Source: Streptomyces sp. ITFR-16 (GTDB lineage Bacteria > Actinomycetota > Actinomycetes > Streptomycetales > Streptomycetaceae). Taken from it: a DNA stretch of 64,000 bases. Numbering within the stretch: the first letter of the stretch is position 1; each line of letters begins with the position of its first letter. The notes below the pieces were generated by a model. The model was not told the DNA's origin. It saw only the letters and a list, made by a program, of their open reading frames with translations, and did not search any database. Below are positions 45,801 to 57,800 of the stretch, in pieces. The DNA lies in NCBI RefSeq assembly GCF_031844705.1, contig NZ_CP134609.1, forward strand, positions 7,130,001-7,194,000. The letters run 5' to 3'. The position numbers and the translations under genes are program-made.

Positions 45801-48800
45801 GCGCCCAGCCGCGACCCCATCCCGTCGGGCTGGTCCCAGAGGCCCCAGGCGAGTGAGGTGGCGGGCAGGCCGAGGGCGTGGCGGTGGTGGGCGAGTGCGT
45901 CCAAGTAGGCGTTGGCGGCGGCGTAGTTGGCCTGTCCGGCGGTGCCCGTGACCCCGGTGACCGAGGAGAAGAGGACGAAGGCCGCCGGTTCCAGGCCGAG
46001 TTCGCCGGTGAGTTCGTGGAGCAGCAGGGCCGCGTCCGCCTTGGGCCGCAGGACGGTGTCGAGACGGTCCGGGGTGAGGTCCTCCAGCACACCGTCGTCG
46101 AGCACCCCGGCGGCGTGCACGATCCCCCGCAACGGGTGCGCGGCGGGGATGCCGGTGAGCAGTCGGGTGACGGCGTCGCGGTCGGCGGTGTCGCAGGCGA
46201 CCAGGGTCACTTCGGCACCCAGCCCGGTGAGGTGCGCGAGGAGTTCCGCCGCCCCGGGAGCCGCCGGTCCGCGTCGCCCGGCGAGCAGCAGATGCCGTAC
46301 GCCGTGACGGGTGATGAGCCGCTCCGCGACGGTGGCACCCAGCGCCCCCGTGGCACCGGTCAGCAGTACTGTGCCCGTGCCGTCCTGGCCGGCGATCGCA
46401 TCGGACAGGGGCGCCGTCTCCGGGCCCGGCAGTGCGATGCGGGTCAGCCGGGGGACCAGCACCAGCCCGTCGCGCAGGGCGAGTTGCGGCTCGTCGCCGG
46501 CCAGCGCGTCGGCCAGCGCGCGTGTGCTCGCCGCGCTGTCGTCCGTGTCGACCAGGACGAAGCTGCCCGGGTGCTCGGACTGCGCGGTACGGAGCAGACC
46601 CCACACCGCGGCGGACGCCGGGCCGGTGACGGCCTCGCCCGGAACAGCCGCGACGGCACCCGAGGTCACGACGGCGAGCCTGGCCCCGGCGGGCCGCTCG
46701 GCCGCCAGCCACTCCTGGACGAGGGCCAGGGCGCGATGAGCCGCCTCGGTGACGGTGAGCCCGGAGTCGATCCGTACGATCTCGGCATCGGGCAGGGCCG
46801 CACCGGCCCCGCCGGTGCGCGCCACAGGCGCCGCCCAGCCGACCTCGTACAGCGCATCGCTGCCTGCGGCTGCCTGCGGGGCAGCGGTCACGGCAGGGGC
46901 GGGCAGCAGATGGACCGCGTCCACGGAGGCGACCGGGTCCCCGGCCGCGTCGGTCAGCGACACGGACATCGCGTCCCCGCCCGCCGGCTCCAGCCGGATG
47001 CGCACCGAGTCGGCCCCGGTGGCGTGCAGACGGACCCCGGACCAGGAGAAGGGCAGCTTCAGCTCCGCACCGCCGCCGCGCAGCGGCAGCAGGTGCAGCG
47101 CGGCGTCGAGCAGCGCGGGGTGAAGGCCGAACTTCTCTGCGGATTCCCGCAGTTCCTCCGGCAGCGCGGCCTCGGCGAAGAAGGTGTCCCCGACCGTCCA
47201 GGCGGCCCGCAGATTGCGGAAGGCAGGCCCGTACCCGTAGCCCAGCCGCTCCAGGCGTTCGTAGACCTCGGCCACATCCGTGCGGACCGCGTCGGCCGGT
47301 GGCCACACGGGCTCCGGTGCGGGCGTCTCGTCGTCCAGCGGTGCCAGCCGGCCGGAGGCATGCCGCACCCAGGGCGAACCCTCGGCGGACCGGGCGTGCA
47401 CACTGAACGGCCGCCGGTCCGTGGCATCAGGAGCGCCGACCGCGAGCTGAAGCGACACCGCCGAGCCGTCGGCCGGCAGGGCGAGCGGAGCCTCGAGGGT
47501 CAGCTCGTCCACGACCGGGACGTCCGCCTTCTCGCCCGCGCGCAGCGCCAGTTCGACGAGGAGCGCCGCCGGCACGAGCGGCACGCCGCCCATCGCGTGG
47601 TCGGCGAGCCAGGGAAGCAGCGCGGTACCCACCTCGCCCGTGAAGAGCAGACCGTCGTCCTCGGCGAGCTCGACGGCGGGAGCCAGCAGCACGTCGGCCC
47701 CGTCGGCCCCTGTCGCGTCCAACCAGTAGTGGGTGGGTTGGAAGGGGTAGGTGGGGAGGTTGGTGTGGGGGTGGGTGGTGGTGGGTGGGTTGGTGGGGGT
47801 GCCGTGGGTGTGGGTGGTGGCGAGGGCGGTTTGGTAGGTGTGGTTTTCGTTGTGGTTTTTGCGGAGTAGGGGGGTGGTGTGGGGTGTGTGGGTGGTGAGG
47901 GTGGCGTCGGGTCCGAGTTCGAGGTAGGTGGTGATGTTTTTGGTGGTGAGGGTGGTGATGTTGTTGTGGTGGTGGACGGTGTTGCGTATTTGGTTGGTCC
48001 AGTGTTGGGGGGTGGTGGGGTCGCCGTGGGTGATGAGGGGGGTGTGGGGTTGGTGGTAGGTGAGGGTGCGGGCTGTCTCGTGGAATTGGTCGAGGATGGG
48101 GTCCATGTGGTGGGAGTGGAAGGCGTGGCTGACGGTGAGGGGGTGGGTGCGGTGGCCGTGTTGTTTGAGGGTGTGGGTGGTGTGGTGGATGGCGTCGGTG
48201 TCGCCTGAGATGACGAGGGAGGTGGGGCTGTTGACGGCGGCGAGGGCGATGTGGTCGTTGAGGTAGGGCTGTATTTGTTGTTCGGTTGCTTCGATGGCGG
48301 TCATGGCTCCGCCGGTTGGTGCGGATTGCATGAGGTGGGCGCGGGTGGTGATGAGGAGGGCCGCGTCTTCGAGGGTGAGGATTCCGGCGAGGTGGGCGGC
48401 GGTGAGTTCTCCGATGGAGTGGCCGGTCAGGTAGTGGGGGGTGATGCCGTGGTGTGCGAGTAGGTGGTGGAGGGCTGTTTCGAGGGCGAAGAGGGCGGGT
48501 TGTGTGTAGCGGGTTTCGTTGAGGAGGGCTGCTTGGGGGGTGTCTGGGGCGGCGAACATGATGTCGCGCAGGGGTCGTTCGAGGTGTGGGTCGAGTGCGT
48601 CGCATACGTCGTCGAGTGCGGTGGCGAACGCGGGGTGGGTCCCGTAGAGGGTGTGGCCCATCCGGGGGCGTTGGCTGCCTTGGCCGGTGAAGAGGTAGGC
48701 GATGCGTGGTGTGGGTGAGGCGGTGCCGCGTACGAGTGCGGGGTGTTCCTGGTCGGTGGCGAGTGCGGTCAGGGCGTCGAGTGCCTGGTCCCGGTCACCC

Positions 48801-51800
48801 GCCAGCACCACCCCACGGTGTTCCAGCGCGGCCCGTCCGGTCGTCAGCGTGCGGCTGATCGCCGCGGCCGAGTCCGGCCGTTCCCGTACGAAGGTGGCGA
48901 GCCGTGCGGCCTGGGTGCGCAGGGCGGCCGGGCTGTGCGCGGACAGAGGCCAGAGCACGGGTGTGCTGTCGTCGTCGGACTCGGCGCTGTCCGTGTCCTG
49001 CCGGGCGGGCTCGGGTGCCTGCTCCAGGATGACGTGGGCGTTGGTGCCGCTGATCCCGAAGGACGACACGGCTGCCCGGCGCGGCCGGTCATGGTCCGGC
49101 CAGGACGTCTCCTGCGTCAGGAGCCTGACCGCGCCCGCCTCCCAGTCGATGTGCGGGGACGGCGCGTCCACGTGCAGGGTGCGAGGCAGCACGCCGTGGC
49201 GCATCGCCTCGACCATCTTGATGATGCCGCCCACCCCGGCCGCCGCCTGGGCATGCCCGATGTTCGACTTCAGTGAGCCGAGGTGCAGCGGCTCGTCGTT
49301 CTGCCGCTCCTGCCCGTAGGTGGCAAGGAGGGCCTGGGCCTCGATCGGGTCACCGAGGCGGGTACCCGTCCCGTGCGCCTCGACCGCGTCGACCTCGGAG
49401 GCCCGCAGGCCCGCCCCGGCCAGCGCCTGGCGGATGACCCGCTCCTGCGAGGGGCCGTTGGGTGCGGTGAGGCCGTTGCTCGCCCCGTCCTGGTTGACGG
49501 CGGAGCCGCGCACGACCGCGAGCACCTGGTGGCCGTTGCGGCGGGCGTCCGACAGCCGCTCCACGAGCAGTAGCCCCACGCCCTCCGACCAGCCCGTGCC
49601 GTCGGCCGAGGCGGAGAAGGACTTGCACCGGCCGTCGGGGGAGAGCCCGCGCTGCCGGCTGAACTCGACGAACGTGTCGGGACGGGCCATCACGGTCACG
49701 CCGCCGGCGAGCGCGAGCTCGCATTCGCCCTGCCGCAGCGCCTGGGCGGCCAGGTGCAGGGCCACCAGGGACGAGGAGCACGCCGTGTCCACGGTCACCG
49801 CCGGGCCCTCGAGACCGAAGGTGTACGCGACGCGGCCGGAGATCACGCTCGATGTGTTGCCCGTGAGGAGGTAGCCCTCCAGATCCTGCGGAGCCTTGAG
49901 GAACCTCGACCCGTAGTCGTTGTACATGACCCCGGCGAAGACCCCCGTCCGGCTGCCGCGCACGGAGCCGGGGTCGATCCCGGCGCGCTCGAACGTCTCC
50001 CAGGCCGTCTCCAGCAGCAGCCGCTGCTGCGGATCGGCGGCGAGGGCTTCACGCGGGCTGATCCCGAAGAACTCGGCATCGAACTCCCCTGCCCCGTACA
50101 GGAACCCGCCCTCGCGGGCGTACGACGTACCGAGGTGTTCCGGGTCCGGGTCGTAGAGCTTCGCCAGGTCCCAGCCCCGGTCGGTGGGGAAGCCCCCGAT
50201 GGCGTCCTGCGCGGACGCGACGAGGTCCCACAGATCGTCGGGCGACGCCACGCCGCCCGGGTAGCGGCACGCCATGCCCACGATCACGATCGGGTCGTCC
50301 TGATCGGTGACCCGCGTCCCGGTGACGGCCGCACCGGCGGACGGAGTCGTGGCCCCCGGCAGCAGGGTCAGCACGTGCACGGCCAGCGAGCGGGGGGTGG
50401 GGTGGTCGAAGACGGCCGTGGTGGAGATCCTCAGCCCGGTGGCCGTGGCGAGCCGGTTGCGCAGATCGACGCCGGCGAGGGAGTCGAAGCCCAGGTCCCG
50501 GAAGGCGCGGGAGTCGTCCAGCGTCTCCGGTGTGGTGTGGCCGAGCACGGTGGCCACGGTCGTCCGTACCAACTCCGCGACCGTACGGTGCCGTTCCTCT
50601 ACCGGCAGTCCGGCGGTGCGGGTCGCCCACGAGCCGGCTCCGGCGGCATCGGCCGGTGCGGCCGAGGCGCGGGGACGCGGTGTGCGGACCAGGCCGCGCA
50701 GCACGGAGGGCAGAGCGCCCTGCTCCGCCCTCGTCCGCAGAGCGTTCGCCTCGGTCCGTACGAGGACCGGTGCCGGGTCCTCGCCGGCGAGGGCCGCATC
50801 CAGCAGCGCCAGGCCGTCGGCGACGGAGAGCGGGGCGAGCCCCGACCTCTGCCAGCGGGCCAGCTCGGTGGCCCCGAGGCCGCCGCTCATCCCGTCGGGC
50901 TGGTCCCAGAGGCCCCAGGCGAGTGAGGTGGCGGGCAGGCCGAGGGCGTGGCGGTGGTGGGCGAGGGCGTCCAAGTAGGCGTTGGCGGCGGCGTAGTTGG
51001 CCTGTCCGGCGTTGCCGGTGACCCCGACGATCGACGAGAACAGCACGAAGTCGTCCAGCTCGGCATCGGCCGTCAGCTCATGGAGCTGCGCCGCCGCGTC
51101 GGCCTTCGTACGGAGCACGGCGTCCAGCCGGTCCGGAGTGAGACTCCCGATCGTCACGTCGTCCAGGACGCCGGCCAGATGGAAGACGGCCCCGAGCGGG
51201 TGCGCGGAAGGGAGCGAGGCGAGGGCCCCGGCCAGGTCCTCGCGCGAGGAGACGTCCCCCGCCACGAACCGCACCTCGGCCCCGGACTCTGCGAGCTCGG
51301 CGGCCAACGCGTCCGCACCTTGGGCGTGTTCACCGCTGCGGCTCAGGAGCAGCAGCTGCCGGGCTCCGTGCTGGGCCACGAGATGCCGGGCCACGAGCCG
51401 GCCGAGCCCACCGGTGCCGCCAGTGATCAGGACCGTGCGGTGGCCGTAGTCACGGCTTCCGGAAGCGGACTCGGGGGTACGCCCCCGGGCGACCCGGGGT
51501 GCGAGCAAGACGGAGGAACGAAGGGCAAGTTGAGGCTCATCGAGCGATGCCGCCGAGAGCGTCGCGAGATCCGGTGCGTCCCCGTCGACGTCCACCAGGG
51601 CGAACCGGCCGGGGTGCTCCGACTGCGCCGACCGGACCAGCCCCCAAGCGGCGGCCGACCATGGATCGGAGACGGAGTCGCCTGCCGCTGCCGCCATCGC
51701 ACCACGCGTGAGGAACAGCAGCCGCGCATCGGCGAAGCGGTCCTGGCCCAGCCACTCCCGTACCAGCTCCAGGGTGTGCGAGGCCGCGCCGCGTCCCGCC

Positions 51801-54800
51801 GGAACGGAGACGGCGACGACATCGGGCACGGCCGCGTCGGGCGAGAGATCCCCGAGCGCGGTGACGTGAACGGCCTGTGCCCGGGCCGGGGTGTCGTGGG
51901 CGACGGGTACCCAGTCGATGCGATGGGGCGTGGGCGCGGAGCCACCGGATGCGGCGGAGAGCGCCGACGCCTCGACGGGCAGCAGAGTGAGCGAGTCGGC
52001 CGACAGGACGGCGTGGCCGGCCGGGTCGGTGACCGTGAGCCGTCCCGACGACCAGCGGGCGCGCACGGTGGTGGCGCCGGTGGCGAAGAGCTCGATGCCC
52101 GACCAGGCGAAGGGCACGGGCAGGCCGGCACCGTCCTGCGCCTCCCGTCCGACCAGCGGATGCAGGGCCGCGTCGAGCAGCGCCGGGTGGACCGGGAACT
52201 CCGCCGCCCGGTCCTGCAGCTCGTCCGGGAGCGTCAGTTCGGCGACGAGGTCGTCGCCGTCGCTCCACGCGGCCCGGACGGCGCGGAAGGCAGGCCCGTA
52301 GGCGTAGCCGAGTCGGTCGAGCCGCGCGTACAGCGCTTCGACATCGAGGGGTTCGGCGCCGCGCGGGGGCCAGGCACCGCCCTCCGCGACCGGCCCGGCG
52401 GCCTTCGCCGGAGTCAGGGTGCCCGTGGCGTGCCGGGTCCAGTTGCTCGCCGGGTCCGGGCGCGTGTGGATGCTGAGGGAACGGTCGCCCTCCGCGTCGG
52501 CCGGTCCGACGGCCAGCTGGAGGAGCAGGGAACCGGTCACGGGGAGCAACAGGGGCGCTTCCAGCGTCAGTTCGGCCACCCGTGGCGCGTCCACGGATTC
52601 GCCGACGGCGAGCGCGAGATCCACGAAGGCCGTACCGGGCAGAAGGGCGTGGCCGAGGATCTCGTGGTCCGCGAGCCAGGGGTGGGCGTCCTGCGACAGC
52701 TGACCGGTGAACACCGACCCGCCCTGTTCCGCCAGCTCGCCCGACGCGCCCAGGAAGGGGTGATCCGTGGCCGAGAGCCCGAGGGATTCCGGACCGGCCG
52801 TGGCACGACTCGGCACCCGCCAGTAGTGGGTGGGTTGGAAGGGGTAGGTGGGGAGGTTGGTGTGGGGGTGGGTGGTGGTGGGTGGGTTGGTGGGGGTGCC
52901 GTGGGTGTGGGTGGTGGCGAGGGCGGTTTGGTAGGTGTGGTTTTCGTTGTGGTTTTTGCGGAGGAGGGGGGTGGTGTGGGGTGTGTGGGTGGTGAGGGTG
53001 GCGTCGGGTCCGAGTTCGAGGTAGGTGGTGATGTTTTTGGTGGTGAGGGTGGTGATGTTGTTGTGGTGGTGGACGGTGTTGCGTATTTGGTTGGTCCAGT
53101 GTTGGGGGGTGGTGGGGTCGCCGTGGGTGATGAGGGGGGTGTGGGGTTGGTGGTAGGTGATTGTTTGGGCGGTTTGCAGGAATTGGTCGAGGATGGGGTC
53201 CATGTGGTGGGAGTGGAAGGCGTGGCTGACGGTGAGGGGGTGGGTGCGGTGGCCGTGTTGTTTGAGGGTGTGGGTGGTGTGGTGGATGGCGTCGGTGTCG
53301 CCTGAGATGACGAGGGAGGTGGGGCTGTTGACGGCGGCGAGGGCGATGTGGTCGTTGAGGTAGGGCTGTATTTGTTGTTCGGTTGCTTCGATGGCGGTCA
53401 TGGCTCCGCCGGTTGGTGCGGATTGCATGAGGTGGGCGCGGGTGGTGATGAGGAGGGCCGCGTCTTCGAGGGTGAGGATTCCGGCGAGGTGGGCGGCGGT
53501 GAGTTCTCCGATGGAGTGGCCGGTCAGGTAGTGGGGGGTGATGCCGTGGTGTGCGAGTAGGTGGTGGAGGGCTGTTTCGAGGGCGAAGAGGGCGGGTTGT
53601 GTGTAGCGGGTTTCGTTGAGGAGGGCTGCTTGGGGGGTGTCTGGGGCGGCGAACATGATGTCGCGCAGGGGTCGTTCGAGGTGTGGGTCGAGTGCGTCGC
53701 ATACGTCGTCGAGTGCGGTGGCGAACGCGGGGTGGGTCCCGTAGAGGGTGTGGCCCATCCGGGGGCGTTGGCTGCCTTGGCCGGTGAAGAGGTAGGCGAT
53801 GCGTGGTGTGGGTGAGGCGGTGCCGCGTACGAGTGCGGGGTGTTCCTGGTCGGTGGCGAGTGCGGTCAGGGCGTCGAGTGCCTGGTCCCGGTCACCCGCC
53901 AGCACCACCCCACGATGCTCAAGACCTGCACGGCCTCGGTACAGCGCCGAAGCGATCCGTTCGGGTTCGGTCTCCGGGTGCTCGTTGACGTACGCACGCA
54001 GCCGCACGGCTTGCTCGCGCAGTGAGCCGGCATTCTGAGCGGAGAGCGGCCACAACACCGGTTCGGTGCCGTCGGACACGGGCGCGGCCGGGACCGAGTC
54101 GCCGGCCGTCGGTGCCTGCTCCAGGATGACGTGGGCGTTGGTGCCGCTGATCCCGAACGACGACACGGCTGCCCGGCGCGGCCGGTCGTGGTCCGGCCAC
54201 GGCGCGTCCTCGGTCAGCAGGCGCACCGCACCCGCCTCCCAGTCCACATGCGGGGACGGCGCGTCCACATGCAGGGTGCGGGGCAGCACGCCGTGGCGCA
54301 TCGCCTCGACCATCTTGATGATGCCGCCCACCCCGGCCGCCGCCTGGGCATGCCCGATGTTCGACTTCAACGAGCCCAGCAGCAGAGGCTGTTCGGCCGG
54401 ACGGTCCTGCCCGTACGTGGCCAGCAGCGCATCGGCCTCGATCGGGTCACCGAGGCGGGTGCCCGTCCCGTGCGCCTCCATGGCGTCCACGTCGGAGGTG
54501 GCGAGGCCGGCATGGGCCAGCGCCTGGCGGATGACCCGCTCCTGCGAGGGGCCGTTGGGTGCGGTGAGGCCGTTGCTCGCCCCGTCCTGGTTGACGGCGG
54601 AGCCGCGCACGACCGCGAGCACCTGGTGGCCGTTGCGGCGGGCGTCCGACAGCCGCTCCACGAGCAGCAGTCCCACGCCCTCCGACCACGCGGTGCCGTC
54701 GGCGCCCGCCGCGAAGGCCTTGCAGCGTGCGTCCGTCGCGAGGCCGCGCTGCCGGCTGAACTCCAGGAACATCCCTGGTGTCGGCATCACGGTCACGCCG

Positions 54801-57800
54801 CCGGCGAGCGCGAGCTCGCATTCGCCCTGCCGCAGCGCCTGGGCGGCCAGGTGCAGGGCCACCAGGGACGAGGAGCACGCCGTGTCCACGGTCACCGCCG
54901 GCCCCTCGAGACCGAAGGTGTACGCGACACGCCCCGAGGCGACACTCGCCGTGCTGCCGGTGAGCAGGTAGCCGTCGAGGCCTTCCGCCGGTTCGTGCAG
55001 GCGGGGCCCGTAGTCCTGGGCGGTGGCGCCGATGAACACCCCGGACGCGCTGCCGCGCAGACTGTCGGGTGCGATCCCCGCCCGCTCGAATGCCTCCCAC
55101 GCCGTGGTGAGCAGCAGCCTCTGCTGCGGGTCCATCGCCGCCGCCTCGCGCGGACTGATCCCGAAGAGCGCGGCGTCGAACTCGCCCGCCCCGTAAAGGA
55201 ATCCGCCCTCCCGTACATAGGAGGTGCCGGGCCGGTCCGGGTCCGGGTCGTACAGCGCGGCCAGGTCCCAGCCCCGGTCCGTGGGGAACGGGCCGATGGC
55301 ATCCGTGCCCCCGGCGACCAGATTCCACAGGTCCTCGGGCGAGGTCACCCCGCCCGGGTAGCGGCACGCCATGCCCACGATGGCGATCGGCTCGTCCGCC
55401 TGGGACGCCGTACCCGTAAGGGCGATGGACCGGCCGGCCGTGGTCCTCGCCGAGGACCCGCCGAGCCGTTCGCGCAGCAGCCGGACGACGGCCTCCGGCG
55501 TCGGGTGGTTGTAGACCAGGGCCGAGGGCAGCGAGAGCCCGGTCGCGGTCTGGAGCCGGTCGCGCAGCTCCACCCCGGCCAGCGAGTCGAAGCCGAGGTC
55601 CTTGAACGCGTGGCCCGGATCGATCGCGTCGCCCGTCACATGGCCCAGCACGAGGGCGACCTGCGTCCGGACCACATCCAGCAGCTCTGCCTCCGGGGCC
55701 GCATCGGCGCTCTCCCCGGTGTTCCTCTCGGGGGCCTCCGCCGGTGCGGGCCCGGCCACCGGCACCTCGGGCGCCGTGACCGGGCCGTCCAGCCAGTGGC
55801 GGTCCCGCTGGAAGGCGTACGTCGGCAGCGGCACGGTCCTGCCGCCCCATCCCGCCAGCGCGCCCGCCCAGTCCACCCGGGCGCCGCGCACCTGGGCCTG
55901 CGCCAGCGCGGCCGTCAGGGTGTCCGGCTCGGGGCGCCCGCGCCGCAGGACCGACAGCAGCGCTGACGCACCGTCGGTGAGCGTTTCGCGGGCCAGGGCG
56001 GTGAGGACGGCGTCCGGGCCCAGCTCGACGAAGACACCCACGCCGTCGTCCCGCAGCGTGCGCAGCCCGTCGTGGAAGCGGACGGCTTCACGGATGTGCC
56101 GGGTCCAGTAGTCGGGTGAGGCGAGTTCCTCGGCGGTCGCGAAGTCACCCGTGACGTTCGAGACGACCGGGATCCTCGGCGCACGGAACTCCAGCTCCCC
56201 GGCGATCTGCCGGAACACGTCGAGGACCGGGTCCATCAGCGGTGAGTGGAACGCATGACTGACCGTCAACTTTCGCGTGCGGCGGCCCTGGGAGGCGAAG
56301 GCCTCCTTGATCCTGAGGACATCGGGCTCGTCGCCCGAGACGACCACCGCGCGCGGACCGTTGACGGCGGCGACGGAGACCCGGTCCGTGAGGTGCGGGA
56401 CCACCTCCTGCTCGGTCGCCTCGACGGCGGCCATCGCACCGCCCGCCGGAAGCTCCTGCATCAGCCGGCCCCTGGCGGCCACCAGGCGCGCCGCGTCGTC
56501 GAGCGAGAGCACCCCCGACACATGGGCTGCCGTCAGCTCGCCGATCGAATGCCCGGCCAGCCGGTCCGGCCGCAGGCCCAGGTGCTCCACCAGCCGGAAG
56601 AGCGCCGTCTCGACGGCGAAGAGCGCGGGCTGGGTGTAGCGCGTCTCGTCGAGCAGCGCGGCCTCCGGCGAACCCTCCGCGGCGAGGACGATGTCCTTGA
56701 GCGGGCGGTCCAGGTGCGGGGCGAAGGCCGCGCAGACGTCGTCGAACGCCTCGGCGAACTCCGCGTACGCGGCGTACAGTTCGCGCCCCGTTCCGGCACG
56801 CTGGCTGCCCTGGCCGGTGAAGAGGAACGCGGTGAGAGGGGCGGGTGAGGCCGCCCGCCCGCGTACGAGAGCGGGGTCGTCCCGGCCCTCGGCCAGGGCC
56901 TCGACCGCGCGCAGCAGGGCGTCCCGGTCGGCGGCCACCACGACGGCGCGCTCGTCGAAGAGCGTGCGGGTGGTGGCGAGGGAGCAGGCGGTGTCGAGGA
57001 GGGAGGGGGCGGGTGCGGCGGTCGTCAGGTGGTCGCGGAGCCGGGCGGCCTGTCCGCGCAGGGCACGGCCGTCACGGGCGCTGAGCAGCCAGGGGACGGG
57101 GCGCGGTGCCCCGACGGACGGGGCGCGCACGGCCTCCCCGGAGGCCCCGGAGCCGTCGTCCCCGTCCACGGCGTCCGCCCCCGCGAACCGGCCCACCGCA
57201 TCCGCCACCACCACATGGCAGTTGGTCCCGCCCATGCCGAACGAGCTGACCCCCGCGATCAGCGGCAGCTCCTCGCTCGGCCAGGGACCCTCCTCGGTCC
57301 GGACCCGCAGGCCCAGGTCCGCCAGCGGGATCGCCGGGTTGGGCACGTCGAAGTTGAGGCTGGCCGGGATCCGCCGCCGGGACACGGAGAGCGCGGTCTT
57401 CAGCAGCCCCACCAGACCGGCCGCCCCCTCCAGATGCCCGACGTTCGTCTTCGCCGAGCCCACCTGGAGCGGGGCACCGGCCGGCCGGCCCGTACCGAGC
57501 GCGGCGCCGAGCGCGGCGGCCTCCACCGGGTCGCCCACGGGTGTGCCCGTGCCGTGCAGCTCGACGTACTGGACCTCATCGGCCGTGACACCCGCGCGGG
57601 CGTACGCCTCGCGCAGCACCGCTTCCTGCGCCCCCCGGTCCGGGACCGTGAGCCCGTCCGACGCGCCGTCGTTGTTGACCGCGCTGCCCAGGATCACGCA
57701 GTGCACCCGGTCGCCGTCCGCCCGCGCCCGGTCCAGCGGCTTGAGCACGACGGCGACGCCGCCCTCGCCGCGTACATAGCCATTGGCCCGTGCGTCGAAG

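Noticed and set aside
39779..45856. A 2025-codon open frame on the plus strand opposite PKS-A, and similar long antisense frames elsewhere (3755-7738, 7075-9528, 29221-32523, 33382-36921)
   Set aside because: These are antisense shadows of high-GC genes: Arg/Gly/Val-rich, low complexity, no domain motifs, and the opposite strand encodes complete, motif-perfect proteins.
31960..53900. G-rich, GTGG-repeat stretches resembling minisatellites or G-quadruplex arrays on the plus strand
   Set aside because: They are the complement of ordinary AT-domain codons (His/Thr/Pro-rich, CAC/ACC/CCC) and encode conserved AT motifs; the repetition is codon-driven, though codon style itself is reported.
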